A stretch of 64,000 nucleotides of DNA from Parafrankia irregularis. GTDB taxonomy: Bacteria > Actinomycetota > Actinomycetes > Frankiales > Frankiaceae. The stretch is from assembly GCF_001536285.1 (NCBI RefSeq), contig NZ_FAOZ01000039.1, forward strand, positions 1 through 64,000, in the 5' to 3' direction. The translations under genes were made by a program, and so were the position numbers. Below, piece after piece: positions 16,600 through 25,657 of this stretch (within the stretch, counting starts at the first letter, position 1; each line of letters starts with the position of its first letter). Under the pieces are notes generated by a model, which was not told where the DNA came from, made no database searches, and saw only the letters and a list, made by a program, of their open reading frames with translations.

Positions 16600-17163
16600 T
16601 CAGGAGACCGGCCGTGGCCGCCCGAACATGCGGGAGAGGGCGGCGTCAACGTCGGCGGCGAGGGCTCCGTCGCGGTCTGGGAGGCTCACGGGCGCGCCCG
16701 TGCCCGTTGAATCCGCGAAGGAGCGTTCGGTCTCCGCCTGCGCCGCCTCAGGGCGCGTGTGGGCGTCTGTCGCCGCGGGTTGGCCCGTGGCCCCGGGTTC
16801 GTCCCTCGCGGCCGCGAACGGTCGCACCAGCGGCCTCGGCGGTTCGCCTGCCGGCGAAGCGTGCTCGGCTAGCTGCGGCTGCGGCTGCGCCGGTGGGTGC
16901 TGACTGGCGGTGTCCTTGAGCTCGGGTGCGTGGCGGTCGGGCTCCTTGCGAGCGCCGCAGTCGCGGCACAGGACTGTTCCGAGCGCCTTCGCCAGGCGGG
17001 TCGAGGCGCACCTGTTGCACCGGTCGAGGATCGCGTCCCAGTCCGGGGCGGGGCGGCAGGTCGGGCAGACCAGAACCTGCTCGCCACTGATCACGACGCG
17101 GTGCCAGGGACTTGATCCCCGGACCGGGTCGGTCTGACGCTCGCTGCAACGGAAACACGGCAT
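16600..17163 (-). CDS. zinc-ribbon protein, function unknown
   Basis: 187 residues from the ATG at 17163; a start at 17181 is possible. The N-terminal 80 residues hold three cysteine pairs: MPCFRCSERQ, LVCPTCRPAP with RCNRCASTRL, and VLCRDCGARK. These look like two stacked zinc ribbons. The rest is low-complexity and disordered up to a short conserved-looking end (LAADVDAALSRMFGRPRP). It could be a nucleic-acid or protein adaptor; I do not recognise a family. It lies just outside the mobile element, upstream of the tRNA on the same strand. Confidence 0.6.
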   Translation of the reverse strand: MPCFRCSERQTDPVRGSSPWHRVVISGEQVLVCPTCRPAPDWDAILDRCNRCASTRLAKALGTVLCRDCGARKEPDRHAPELKDTASQHPPAQPQPQLAEHASPAGEPPRPLVRPFAAARDEPGATGQPAATDAHTRPEAAQAETERSFADSTGTGAPVSLPDRDGALAADVDAALSRMFGRPRPVS

Positions 17164-17261
17164 GAGGTTCACCGTCCTCACGAGACCGGCGGAGCACGTC
17201 GACCGTGGCGCACCTCGTTGGGCTCCCCCGCGGGTTCCTGGCTGGCCAGGTGCGCCGGCAA

Positions 17262-17300
17262 GGAGCCCGACGGGGCGGGATCCGCCCGCCCGTCGGCTCC
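17262..17300 (-). terminator. hairpin after the peroxiredoxin gene
   Basis: A GC-rich stem pairs GGAGCCCGACGGGGCGGG (from 17262) with CCGCCCGCCCGTCGGCTCC (to 17300), with few interruptions and a tiny loop. It starts just after the ahpE stop on the minus strand. There is no U-tract, which is common for actinobacterial terminators. Confidence 0.65.
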
Positions 17301-17306
17301 TGCGGA

Positions 17307-17765
17307 CTACAGCGAGGCGAGCGCCTTGAGGTACTCGGCCTGGTCACGTGCGTCCGGAATGTTGTTCACAACCTTCCAGCGCACCTTGCCCTCCTTGTCG
17401 ATGATGAAGGTTCCGCGCAGGGAGATGCCCTTCTCCTCGTTGAAGACCCCGTAGGCCTTGGCCACCTCGCCGTGCGGCCAGAAGTCCGCGAGCAGGGGGA
17501 ACTCGTAGCCCTGCTGGTCCGCCCACACCTTGTGCGCGAAGGCGGAGTCGACGGAGATGGCGAGCACCTGCACGTCGTCGTTCTGGAAGGAACCGAGGTC
17601 ATCCCGGACGGAGCACAGCTCGCCCTGGCAGACCCCGGTGAAGGTCAGCGGGTAGAACAGGAGCACAACGTTGCGACGGCCCCGGAAGTCGGACAGGGTG
17701 ACGACCTCGTTGTTCTGGTCCTTCAACGAGAAGTCGGGGGCGACGGCTCCGACGTCGACGGTCAC
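17307..17765 (-). CDS. ahpE: AhpE-type peroxiredoxin
   Basis: 152 residues, the full length of the family. [20 protein letters not shown], the active-site [18 protein letters not shown] with peroxidatic C46, and [20 protein letters not shown] closely follow M. tuberculosis AhpE. The enzyme reduces hydrogen peroxide, organic peroxides and peroxynitrite in the cytoplasm. M. tuberculosis AhpE is a one-cysteine enzyme. Here C51 follows five residues later (GELCSV), so an internal disulfide is conceivable. The gene lies in the AhpE/DUF3052/AceE neighbourhood common in actinobacteria. Confidence 0.92.
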   Translation of the reverse strand: MTVDVGAVAPDFSLKDQNNEVVTLSDFRGRRNVVLLFYPLTFTGVCQGELCSVRDDLGSFQNDDVQVLAISVDSAFAHKVWADQQGYEFPLLADFWPHGEVAKAYGVFNEEKGISLRGTFIIDKEGKVRWKVVNNIPDARDQAEYLKALASL

Positions 17766-18467
17766 GAGCTGTTCCTCTCGATTGCGGTTGGTTTCGCGTT
17801 CTTGGGTGCTGCTCGACCTCGCGGTCTTCGCGACCAGTCAGTCCTCATCCGCCAGCATGCCACCGCCGGCCACGCCCTTGGCGTCCGGCCACTACCGGTG
17901 TGCCGGATCGGGCGTGCCGCTCCGGCACACCGGCGCCCTGCGCCACGACCTGCTCTCCCGCCCTTCCCCGAGGTGGGACGTCCCACGTGGGCCCTCGGGA
18001 CGCGGCGCAGGGCACGCCGGGCGCTGTGGGGCTCCACGACGCCCTGGTTGTCAGGAGAGCACAGCGACGACCACATCGTCAGGGCTGCCTGACACCACGC
18101 GGGAAACGAACGGCCCTTGGGGGCAGGGGCAGCGACAGCGGGTGTGTCATCCCGCGCGGGACGGTGGTCTTCAGGTCGCCGGCACCAGGAGCACCCGGAG
18201 AGCCCACCCCGACTCCGAAACGTACAAATCCAGATACGGAGAGCATACTTACGCTCAACGATCCCACAGGAAAGCGCCGGAACAGGTTTCCAGCACTCCG
18301 GTGTCCTAGTCTGACCGGTCAACGGCCTCGATAACAATCGAGCCGGACAACTACAGAAGACTACTGGGGCGGTATCCGCTTCCAGCCGGTCACTGCTCGC
18401 GGCCAGGCCGGGAGCGAAACCGCATGACGGCGCGTCGGGCGCCTGCGGTCCGAACAGCAGGGAGGTC
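17766..18467. other. 702-base intergenic region without a supported gene
   Basis: This lies between divergently read ahpE and the DUF4234 gene. Long open frames exist on both strands, as expected at this GC content, but none has recognisable sequence or good ribosome sites. The part from 18170 to 18350 is somewhat less GC-rich and probably holds the promoter of the plus-strand gene. I see no tRNA or clear RNA element. Confidence 0.4.
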
Positions 18468-19160
18468 GTGTCCACCTTGACCAATCAGATGCCGCCGCCC
18501 GGCCCGCCTGGCTGGGGGCAGGGCAGCCAGGGAGGGCCCGGCGGCCCGCCGCCCGGGTTCGGCGGCCCGCAGGGCTATTCCAACCCGCCCGGCCAGTTCG
18601 GCGCTCCGGGCCCAGGTAACGCCCCGCCGTACTCGGACCGGACCGAGCCGTACGCACCGAGCCCGTACCCGCCGAATCCCTACCCGCCACAGCCCTACCC
18701 GGGAAACCAGACCTATCCGGTGCCTCCCGGCTACGGGCCGCCACCCGCCGGCGCCTCACCGGTCGGCGCCGGGGTTCTGGGCAAGCGACGCAACCCGTTC
18801 GCCGTATGGCTCGGGCTGCCGATCATCACGCTCGGCATCTACAGCCTTGTCTGGGTCTACAAGACCAACAAGGAGCTCTCCGCGTACAACCCCCGCATCC
18901 AGGTCAACCCGGCGTTGTCGGTGCTGGCGTATGTGATCGGCTGGGTGTTGATCGTCCCGCCCTTCGTGGCCACGTGGCGGCTGGGCACCCGCACCAGGGA
19001 TGCCCAGCGCGCGGCCGGGCTCCCGGAGCTCAGCCCCGGGGTGGCCTTCGTTCTGTGGCTGGTCGGCGGAGGTGCCCTGTACCTCCAGTACGAGATCAAC
19101 AAGATCTGGGCCCGTTACCCGGGCGCGGTCGAGGGCCAGCAGGTCCCGCTGAGCTTCTGA
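18468..19160 (+). CDS. DUF4234 membrane protein with Pro/Gly-rich N-terminus
   Basis: The first 105 residues are a Pro-Gly-Tyr-rich low-complexity region. After it come three membrane helices in the DUF4234 pattern: NPFAVWLGLPIITLGIYSLV with WVYKTNKEL, VLAYVIGWVLIVPPFVATWR, and a last helix ending in YEINKIWARY. The function of the family is unknown. The GTG at 18468 is only two bases from GGAGG; the in-frame TTG at 18477 would give more normal spacing and may be the true start. Confidence 0.8.
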   Translation: MSTLTNQMPPPGPPGWGQGSQGGPGGPPPGFGGPQGYSNPPGQFGAPGPGNAPPYSDRTEPYAPSPYPPNPYPPQPYPGNQTYPVPPGYGPPPAGASPVGAGVLGKRRNPFAVWLGLPIITLGIYSLVWVYKTNKELSAYNPRIQVNPALSVLAYVIGWVLIVPPFVATWRLGTRTRDAQRAAGLPELSPGVAFVLWLVGGGALYLQYEINKIWARYPGAVEGQQVPLSF

Positions 19161-19478
19161 GGGGCTGGCGACAGACGGCTCGGAAGCGGTACTTCAGCGC
19201 TTCGGTTCCCAGATCGGGCCGGGGCGCTGAAGGCCATCGGGCCGGGGCGCTGAAGGCCATCGGGCCGGGGCGGCCGACGGGCGTTGTGCGGTGCCCTGGC
19301 GTTCCTGTGTGCCCGGCGTTTCTCATGCGCCCGGCGATCTCATGCGGCCACAGCCCGGCAGCCGTGCGGCCACAGTCCGGCAGCCCTCTCCGCCTCAGCC
19401 CGCGGTCTGGGCGCACGCGAACAGCCGGGTTGGCGGCCCCCGAGAGCCGCCAACCCGGTCACTGCCGGCACCGCGCCG
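19161..19478. other. convergent intergenic region with short tandem repeats
   Basis: The stretch between the DUF4234 and DUF3052 genes holds no supported gene. A 23-bp unit containing GGGGCGCTGAAGGCCATCGG occurs twice in tandem, with a partial third copy, at about 19216-19270. A 22-bp unit containing GCGGCCACAG and CCGGCAGCC occurs twice near 19343-19386. A 12-bp hairpin lies at the DUF3052 side. Confidence 0.6.
19426..19457. terminator. 12-bp perfect hairpin between convergent genes
   Basis: CGGGTTGGCGGC (19426-19437) pairs exactly with GCCGCCAACCCG (19446-19457) around an 8-base loop. It lies 22 bases beyond the DUF3052 stop on the minus strand and may terminate transcription from both sides. 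There is no U-tract. Confidence 0.65.
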
Positions 19479-19916
19479 TCAGCGGTGGCGTACCCGCTGC
19501 GACTTGGGGGCCGCCAGCCGCATCCCGGCCCATTCGGCCGCGACGCTGACTGTGCTGGTCTGAACGAGGCCCGCGGTGGGCACAGCGTCGAGGACGTCGC
19601 TGGGCTCGACGTGACCTTCGCGACCCGCCTTGGGGGTGAGCAGCCAGATCACGCCCTCCTCGGACAACTGCCTGCGCGCGTCGATGAGGGCGTTGGCCAG
19701 ATCGCCATCGTCCTCACGCCACCACAGGAGGACGACGTCGACCACGTCGTCGGAGTCCTCCGGCACAAGCTCGGTGCCACTCGCCGTGGTGACCGCATCA
19801 AGCAGGTCCTGGGCGATGTCGTCGTCCTCGTTGAGCGACTGGACCAATGTGCCGGCCGCGACTCCCAGACGTTCCGCACGGCGCTGACCCTCGGCGTTCG
19901 CCGCGGTCGGACTCAC
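19479..19916 (-). CDS. DUF3052 family protein
   Basis: 145 residues matching the actinobacterial DUF3052 family. LVQSLNEDDDIAQDLLDAV, DDVVDVVLLWWREDDGDL, LIDARRQLSEEGVIWLLTPK and VEPSDVLDAVPTAGLVQTST are all typical. Function is unknown; the fold is predicted alpha/beta. The gene commonly lies between the ahpE and aceE genes in actinobacteria, as here. The ATG lies after a weak ribosome site. Confidence 0.85.
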   Translation of the reverse strand: MSPTAANAEGQRRAERLGVAAGTLVQSLNEDDDIAQDLLDAVTTASGTELVPEDSDDVVDVVLLWWREDDGDLANALIDARRQLSEEGVIWLLTPKAGREGHVEPSDVLDAVPTAGLVQTSTVSVAAEWAGMRLAAPKSQRVRHR

Positions 19917-20285
19917 CCTCCGCTACCTCCTGCTCGTCTACATAACGCCTCGCTGTGGCGAGGCGCCCGGTCGTGGGCGGACCGGTCGGCGACGATCCGC
20001 TCGCGCGACCCGCCGTGGGCCTAGTCCACCGGACCATCCGGTGGGTGCGCAAGTGCCACGCCGGGGGTTGTGGACAAGCAGGGGGATGCCGGCCGTTCCA
20101 CAACGATCTCCGCTGACACAATCTCGCTACCCACGGGCCGTCACGTCAACCCGTCACGGCAAACCCGCCGACACGATGTCACCATCGTTCCAACCTGCGG
20201 GAATGTGATGTGGGACGCCTTGGCGGCCGAACCCTGCCCGGCTCCTGGGCCGAACCGGCGGGCACGCCGGTCACCGGGCGTGCGG
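19917..20285. other. 369-base gap between the DUF3052 and YjbQ genes
   Basis: No convincing gene is seen. This should hold the DUF3052 promoter (read leftwards) and the 3' end of the YjbQ transcript. A short stem GCACGCC/GGCGTGC is near 20265, just after the YjbQ stop on the minus strand, and could help termination. Confidence 0.35.
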
Positions 20286-20675
20286 TCAGCCTGCGAGGAA
20301 GGACAGCCGAACCGTCCGATCCGGGTTGTCCACGTTCAGGTCGACGAGTGCGACCGACTGCCAGGTGCCCAGCGCGAGCCGACCGTCGAGAACGGGAACG
20401 GTCACCGACGGTGGCACGATGGCGGGCATCACGTGTGACCGGCCGTGCCCGCGCGAACCATGGGCATGGCGCCAGCGGTCGTCCGCGGGGAGCAGTGTCG
20501 CCAACGCGGCGAGCAGGTCCTCGTCGCTTCCGGAGCCGAGTTCCAGAATCGCCACGCCCGCGGTGGCGTGCGGAACGAAGACGGACAGCAGCCCGTCCCC
20601 ACGGCCGGCGACGAACTCCGCGGCCCGGTCGGTGAGATCGACGACCCGGTCATGACGGCCCGTATGCACCGTCAT
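20286..20675 (-). CDS. YjbQ/UPF0047 family protein
   Basis: 129 residues from the ATG at 20675 (GGTGGAG about ten bases upstream). The family features are LLSVFVPHATAGVAILELGS, the strand-loop with HGRSHVMPAIVPPSVTVPV and the end LGTWQSVALVDLNVDNPDRT. YjbQ proteins have weak thiamine-phosphate-synthase-like activity in E. coli; the main role is unclear. The conserved histidines (H36 of VPHATAG, H77 and H81 of AHGSRGHGRSH) are present. It is divergent from aceE. Confidence 0.85.
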   Translation of the reverse strand: MTVHTGRHDRVVDLTDRAAEFVAGRGDGLLSVFVPHATAGVAILELGSGSDEDLLAALATLLPADDRWRHAHGSRGHGRSHVMPAIVPPSVTVPVLDGRLALGTWQSVALVDLNVDNPDRTVRLSFLAG

Positions 20676-21295
20676 TGTTCTCGTCTCCACCTTCGACGTC
20701 CTTCCTCCGTTACCCACCGACGCTCCAGTGTCGCCGCGGCGACGTCCGGGGTCCGCCCTGACCCACGCATGCCGGCCCGCCAGCGCCCGCTCTGTGGTCC
20801 GCGCCGTGGTCCGCGAAGCACGGGCCGCGCGCGGGGCCCAGCCAACCGCCCAGGACGTCGCACGGGCGGTCGCATGCCGCCGGCCGTACCGTCGGCGCGG
20901 GCCATCGTCCGGGTCGTTGTGCCGCCTGTCACCGGGCGCTGCCAGCCGGCCCGTTATGGACCGGTTGGGTTTGTCACACGGCTGTGCGGGTGCTCGCGCG
21001 GGCCCCGGGCGCGGTCGGCCCCATGGCCAGCCCGCGCGCACACGGTGCGCAGCCGGACGAAGCATGACGTCTTGCACGATCCGCGATCTGCGCCGAACCT
21101 GGCACAGCAATCACGACAACCGGTTGCTGGATGCTGACTGATGGTCATATCACCACGATGCATCCGGTGATATCGGGCCCTGTCGATCCAGTTTTGTTAC
21201 CAATCAGTAGGCAGGGCGTGCGTGACGGCAGTGTCGAGACGGAGCACGATAGTGAGGAGGCATCGGCCAGGAGCTACGGAGAGCAGGAGTTAGGC
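20676..21295. other. 620-base divergent region upstream of aceE
   Basis: No supported gene. This region should hold the promoters of the YjbQ gene and aceE. The aceE-proximal part (21140-21290) is less GC-rich and contains an 8-bp inverted repeat, listed separately. Open frames in the GC-rich left part show only shadow-like sequence. Confidence 0.4.
21147..21173. promoter_or_regulatory. candidate operator upstream of aceE
   Basis: ATATCACC (21147-21154) and GGTGATAT (21166-21173) form a perfect inverted repeat with an 11-base spacer, about 120 bases before the aceE start. Its AT-rich arms stand out from the background. Dimeric regulators bind such sites; which one is unknown. Confidence 0.5.
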
Positions 21296-24112
21296 GTGGC
21301 GCAGGACACAACACGGAAGTTCTCGGTGATCACCGACGGGCTCCCGAGCCAGTTGCCGGACATCGATCCGTCCGAAACCAGCGAATGGCTTGAGTCCCTG
21401 GATGCTGTCATCGAGGAGTCGGGGCGGGGCCGCGCGCGGTTCCTCATGCTCAAACTCCTCGAGCGAGCACGTGAGAAGGCTGTAGGCGTACCGGCTCTGA
21501 CGAGTACGGACTTCATCAACACGATCCCACCCGAGCAGGAACCCTGGTTCCCGGGTGACGAGCACGTGGAACGACGCATCCGCGCCTACATCCGCTGGAA
21601 CGCCGCCATCATGGTGAGCCGCGCCAACCGTCCCGAATACAACGTCGGCGGGCATATCGCGACCTATGCGTCGAGTGCCAGCCTTTACGAGGTCGGTTTC
21701 AACCACTTCTTCCGCGGCAAGGACCACCTGACCTCCTCGCCCGGCAGCGACTCCGGCGACCAGATCTTCATCCAGGGCCACGCCTCGCCCGGTATCTACG
21801 CACGCGCCTTCCTGGAAGGGCGCCTCACCGAGGCACAGCTGGACGCCTTCCGGCGGGAGGGCGAGCCGGGCGGGCTGTCGTCCTACCCTCACCCGCGTCT
21901 GATGCCGGATTTCTGGGAATTCCCCACCGTCTCCATGGGCCTCGGCCCGATCGATGCCATCTACCAGGCTCGATTCAACCGCTACCTGCTCAACCGGCAG
22001 ATCAAGGACACGTCCCGCAGCAAGGTGTGGGCGTTCCTCGGTGACGGTGAGATGGACGAGCCGGAGTCGATCGGCGCACTCGGTGTCGCCGCCCGCGAGG
22101 AGCTCGACAACCTCATCTTCGTCGTCAACTGCAACCTGCAGCGCCTCGACGGTCCCGTCCGCGGCAACGGCAAGATCATGCAGGAGCTGGAGTCGACGTT
22201 CCGCGGCGCCGGCTGGAACGTCATCAAGGTCGTCTGGGGCCGTGACTGGGACCCGCTGCTCGCCCAGGACACCGACGGCGTCCTCGTGCACCGGATGAAC
22301 ACCACGCCCGACGGCCAGTTCCAGACGTACTCGACGTCGGCCGGCGACTACATCCGGGAGAACTTCTTCGGCGCGGACGCCCGGCTGCGCCGCATGGTCG
22401 CCGGCCTCACCGACGACGACCTGCGCAAGCTCTCCCGCGGCGGCCACGACTACCGCAAGCTCTACGCGGCCTACAAGGCGGCCACCGAGCACACCGGCCA
22501 GCCCACCGTGATCCTCGCCCACACGATCAAGGGCTGGACGCTGGGCAAGGACTTCGAGGGCCGCAACGCCACGCACCAGATGAAGAAGCTCACCAAGTCG
22601 GAGCTGAAGGAGCTGCGCGACCGGCTCTACCTGGACATCCCCGACGCGGCGCTCGACGGCCACCTGCCGCCCTACTACCGCCCCAGCGCGGACTCCGAGG
22701 AGATCCAGTACATGCGGGAGCGCCGGGCGGCGCTCGGCGGTTCCATCCCCCGTCGGGTCGTCCGGGCCCGCCCGCTCACCCAGCCGCCGGCGTCGATCTT
22801 CGACGAGCTGCGGCGCGGTTCGGGCAAGCAGCCGGTGGCGACGACGATGGCCTTCGTCCGCCTCCTCAAGGACCTGATGAAGACCAAGGAGATGGGCGCC
22901 CGGTTCGTGCCCGTCATCCCGGACGAGGCCCGCACGTTCGGGATGGACGCGATGTTCCCCACGGCGAAGATCTACTCGCCGCACGGGCAGCGCTATGAGG
23001 CCGTCGACCGTGAGCTGCTGCTGTCGTACCGGGAGTCCGAGGCCGGTCAGATGCTGCACGAGGGCATCAGTGAGGCCGGCTCGATGGGCTCGGTGATCGC
23101 GGCGGCCACGGCGTACTCCACCCACGGCCAGTACATGATCCCCGTCTACGTCTTCTACTCGATGTTCGGATTCCAGCGGACCGGCGACCAGATGTGGGCG
23201 CTGGGCGACCAGCTCGGCCGTGGCTTCCTGCTCGGTGCCACCGCCGGGCGCACCACGCTCAACGGTGAGGGCCTGCAGCACCAGGACGGGCACTCGCTGC
23301 TGCTGGCGTCCACCAACCCGGCGTGCGTGTCGTACGACCCGGCGTTCGCGTTCGAGGTCTCGCACATCGTCCGGGACGCACTCGACCGGATGTACGGCGA
23401 GCGGGACGAGAACGTCTTCTACTACCTGACCGTCTACAACGAGCCTGTCCCGCAGCCGGCGGAGCCGGCCGGGCTCGACCCGGCGCAGATCCTCGCGGGC
23501 ATGTACCGCTTCCGCACCGCCGACGAGCTCACCGGTGGCGACGGCGCGGCCGCGGGCGCGGCGGGCGACTCGTCCACTCCGCGGGCGCAGATCCTCGCCA
23601 GTGGCACCGGTATGCGCTGGGCGCTGTCCGCCCAGGAGATGCTGGCCGCCGACTACGGCGTCGCCGCCGACGTGTGGTCCGTCACGTCGTGGAACGAACT
23701 GCGTCGCGAGGCCCTCGTCTGCGAGCGGCACAACCTGCTCCACCCGGAGGAGGCTGCCGCGGTGCCCTACGTCAGCCAGATCCTCGCCGGCGCGCCTGGC
23801 CCGGCCGTCGCGGTCTCCGACTGGATGCGCGCCGTTCCGGACCAGATCTCGCGGTGGGTGCCGCAGGCGTACACCTCGCTGGGCACGGACGGCTTCGGCC
23901 GCTCCGACACCCGGGCCGCCCTGCGCCGCCACTTCAACGTGGACGCCGAGTCGGTGGTCGTCGCGACGCTGGAGGCACTGGCCCGCTCCGGCGAGGTCGA
24001 GCAGGCCGTCGTCGACGACGCCATTCGCCGGTATGGGCTACGCAAGGATGGCGTGGGCGAGGTCACTCTCAGCTCCGCCGTGGAGGTTTCCGAGCCGGCC
24101 GTCTCCGGCTGA
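21296..24112 (+). CDS. aceE: pyruvate dehydrogenase E1 component, homodimeric type
   Basis: 938 residues from the GTG at 21296, which follows AGGAG by eight bases; in-frame codons further upstream add no family sequence. The protein matches homodimeric AceE along its length. It has [40 protein letters not shown] and a thiamine-diphosphate motif from [12 protein letters not shown] to [32 protein letters not shown] and the C-terminal YREAEAGQM-like and [11 protein letters not shown] segments also fit. It decarboxylates pyruvate and passes the acetyl group to lipoyl-E2, which is encoded elsewhere. A candidate operator lies upstream and a hairpin downstream. Confidence 0.97.
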   Translation: MAQDTTRKFSVITDGLPSQLPDIDPSETSEWLESLDAVIEESGRGRARFLMLKLLERAREKAVGVPALTSTDFINTIPPEQEPWFPGDEHVERRIRAYIRWNAAIMVSRANRPEYNVGGHIATYASSASLYEVGFNHFFRGKDHLTSSPGSDSGDQIFIQGHASPGIYARAFLEGRLTEAQLDAFRREGEPGGLSSYPHPRLMPDFWEFPTVSMGLGPIDAIYQARFNRYLLNRQIKDTSRSKVWAFLGDGEMDEPESIGALGVAAREELDNLIFVVNCNLQRLDGPVRGNGKIMQELESTFRGAGWNVIKVVWGRDWDPLLAQDTDGVLVHRMNTTPDGQFQTYSTSAGDYIRENFFGADARLRRMVAGLTDDDLRKLSRGGHDYRKLYAAYKAATEHTGQPTVILAHTIKGWTLGKDFEGRNATHQMKKLTKSELKELRDRLYLDIPDAALDGHLPPYYRPSADSEEIQYMRERRAALGGSIPRRVVRARPLTQPPASIFDELRRGSGKQPVATTMAFVRLLKDLMKTKEMGARFVPVIPDEARTFGMDAMFPTAKIYSPHGQRYEAVDRELLLSYRESEAGQMLHEGISEAGSMGSVIAAATAYSTHGQYMIPVYVFYSMFGFQRTGDQMWALGDQLGRGFLLGATAGRTTLNGEGLQHQDGHSLLLASTNPACVSYDPAFAFEVSHIVRDALDRMYGERDENVFYYLTVYNEPVPQPAEPAGLDPAQILAGMYRFRTADELTGGDGAAAGAAGDSSTPRAQILASGTGMRWALSAQEMLAADYGVAADVWSVTSWNELRREALVCERHNLLHPEEAAAVPYVSQILAGAPGPAVAVSDWMRAVPDQISRWVPQAYTSLGTDGFGRSDTRAALRRHFNVDAESVVVATLEALARSGEVEQAVVDDAIRRYGLRKDGVGEVTLSSAVEVSEPAVSG

Positions 24113-24226
24113 CAACCTCCCGGGCGGCCGACCTGGCCGCCCATCGGAGCCGCAGGCACCGCCCGCGGGTGGGTCTCCGGTATGGCCACCTGCGCAACCG
24201 GACGGCACCTGCCCGTGCACCTGCCG

Positions 24227-24263
24227 GGTCCACGGGCCCCCTACCCCCGGGGGTCCGTGGACC
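24227..24263 (+). terminator. hairpin after aceE
   Basis: GGTCCACGGGCCCCC (24227-24241) pairs with GGGGGTCCGTGGACC (24249-24263) along 15 bases with one G-T pair and a 7-base loop. It is about 115 bases after the aceE stop. No U-tract follows. Confidence 0.7.
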
Positions 24264-24723
24264 GCGGGTGGCGAACCGGGCCACCCGCGACACTGAGTGA
24301 CGACACTCGCGGCACCCAATGGCACGCAGCGTAACCAAACATGGTCGCTACCCTCCGCGTTCACCGTGCTCCAGCCGCGCACCGGCTAGCATCTGTACTC
24401 CAACGATGCCACCAGCCCAGCGCTCCTTGTGACAAGCAGTCACCGACAATCAGTCCCTGATCGTCACCGGCGACACTATTGTCTCGGGAGTGACATCAAG
24501 GCCAACGGCCACGCGCGGCAGTCACGCGCGAGCCCGCGGTCCGCGACCACCGCGGAGCCCGCTCCGCGGAACCGGATCCGTCGCGCCACGGCACCGGCCC
24601 GCAGGGGTTCCGGGTGACCGACCGGCGTGTCATGCCCCTGTATCCGGCGCACCGCCCCGCGCGCTACCCAGCGCGGGGTGGGGCCTGTCGCGGCCCGGCA
24701 GCCACGAGATCGAGGAGGAGCAC

Positions 24724-24798
24724 GTGACGCGTGTCCCGAGGACCACCGGTCCGTCCGCCCATCGGGCGGCAACCCGCCAGCCGGGCCGGCAGGCATGA
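24724..24798 (+). CDS. 24-residue leader peptide, coupled to the next gene
   Basis: A GTG at 24724 follows a strong ribosome site (GAGGAGGAG) and opens a frame of 24 codons. It ends in GCATGA, so its stop overlaps the ATG of the next gene. The downstream gene itself has no good ribosome site. This suggests that translation of the short peptide carries ribosomes to the gene behind it. A CCGCCC/GGGCGG hairpin (24756-24770) lies within it. The peptide has no recognisable function and may matter only through its translation. Confidence 0.45.
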   Translation: MTRVPRTTGPSAHRAATRQPGRQA

Positions 24799-25634
24799 TC
24801 CTCCGGGCGCGCCGCATCGACCGGCTGGAGGAGCACCCGAACCTCCGCGGAATCCTCGGGATCCTCGCGCAGCTCGTGCACACCACCGACAGCGAGCTGG
24901 TCTCGCTGGCCGCGCTGTGGCGCAACTCCGGGCAGCTCGCCTCCGCACGGGACAAGGCGCTGGCACCGGACTCCCCGCTCATCGTCGAGGTCCTCGCCGC
25001 GTTCGACGCGCTGTCCGCGATCTACGCCGACGATCTCACCGGCGCCGAGTTCGTCACCCTCGACCCCGCGATCACGTCGACGGCGCTGCGTGCCATGCGC
25101 GACGCCCTCGCCGGCGCATACGCCAAGCCGATCCTCAACCGGTCCGAGTACACGGCGCTGCTGCGTCCCTGGCGGACGGTCTACCCGCGGGTCCGCTCGC
25201 ACGAACCGGATCTGGGCCCCGCCGCCGCCGACGTCAAGCGAGTCCTGGCGACCCTGCCGAGGCTGGCTCGCCGCTGTCACGACCCGGCCAGCCTCGAGGT
25301 GTTCGACGGCCTGCTGACGACCGTGATGACCCGCGACGACGAGGCCCACCAGGCCGCGATGGAACGGGCCTTCGACAGCGCCGTGCTGACCGGGCGGCGG
25401 CGGGTGTGGACGCTGGTCCGCCGCAGTGCCGCCGAGGGCTTCTGGCGGCTGTGCCCGGCCTGCCGCCGGCTCGCCACCGCGCCCGACTCGTCATCGGACG
25501 AGCGGGTCATGGAACTGTGCGCCGACCTGGCCTGCGCGCTGCTCGTCGAGGACCTGCTCGAGCCGGACGTCTACACGACGCTCACCATGCCCCTGCGTGC
25601 GCTGATCCCGCTGCAGGGCGCCGCCGGGGCCTGA
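24795..25634 (+). CDS. conserved hypothetical protein
   Basis: 279 residues, starting with the ATG inside the overlap with the leader peptide. It is mostly helical, with a C-terminal region FWRLCPACRRLATAP holding a CPAC pair that could bind metal only with further ligands. Segments such as LIVEVLAAFDALSAIYADDL and LRAMRDALAGAYAKPILNRS are well ordered and unlike a spurious frame. I do not recognise a family. It ends 23 bases from the convergent diacylglycerol-kinase gene. A 17-bp unit covering its stop codon (GCCGCCGGGGCCTGAAC) is repeated directly after it. Confidence 0.6.
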   Translation: MILRARRIDRLEEHPNLRGILGILAQLVHTTDSELVSLAALWRNSGQLASARDKALAPDSPLIVEVLAAFDALSAIYADDLTGAEFVTLDPAITSTALRAMRDALAGAYAKPILNRSEYTALLRPWRTVYPRVRSHEPDLGPAAADVKRVLATLPRLARRCHDPASLEVFDGLLTTVMTRDDEAHQAAMERAFDSAVLTGRRRVWTLVRRSAAEGFWRLCPACRRLATAPDSSSDERVMELCADLACALLVEDLLEPDVYTTLTMPLRALIPLQGAAGA

Positions 25635-25657
25635 ACATCGCCGCCGGGGCCTGAACG

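Noticed and set aside
17766-18467. Possible genes between ahpE and the DUF4234 gene
   Set aside because: Open frames on both strands lack ribosome sites and any recognisable sequence.
21290-23932. 880-codon open frame antisense to aceE
   Set aside because: The composition is of a shadow frame (Arg/Val/Gly/Leu-rich), and the plus strand encodes an unmistakable AceE.
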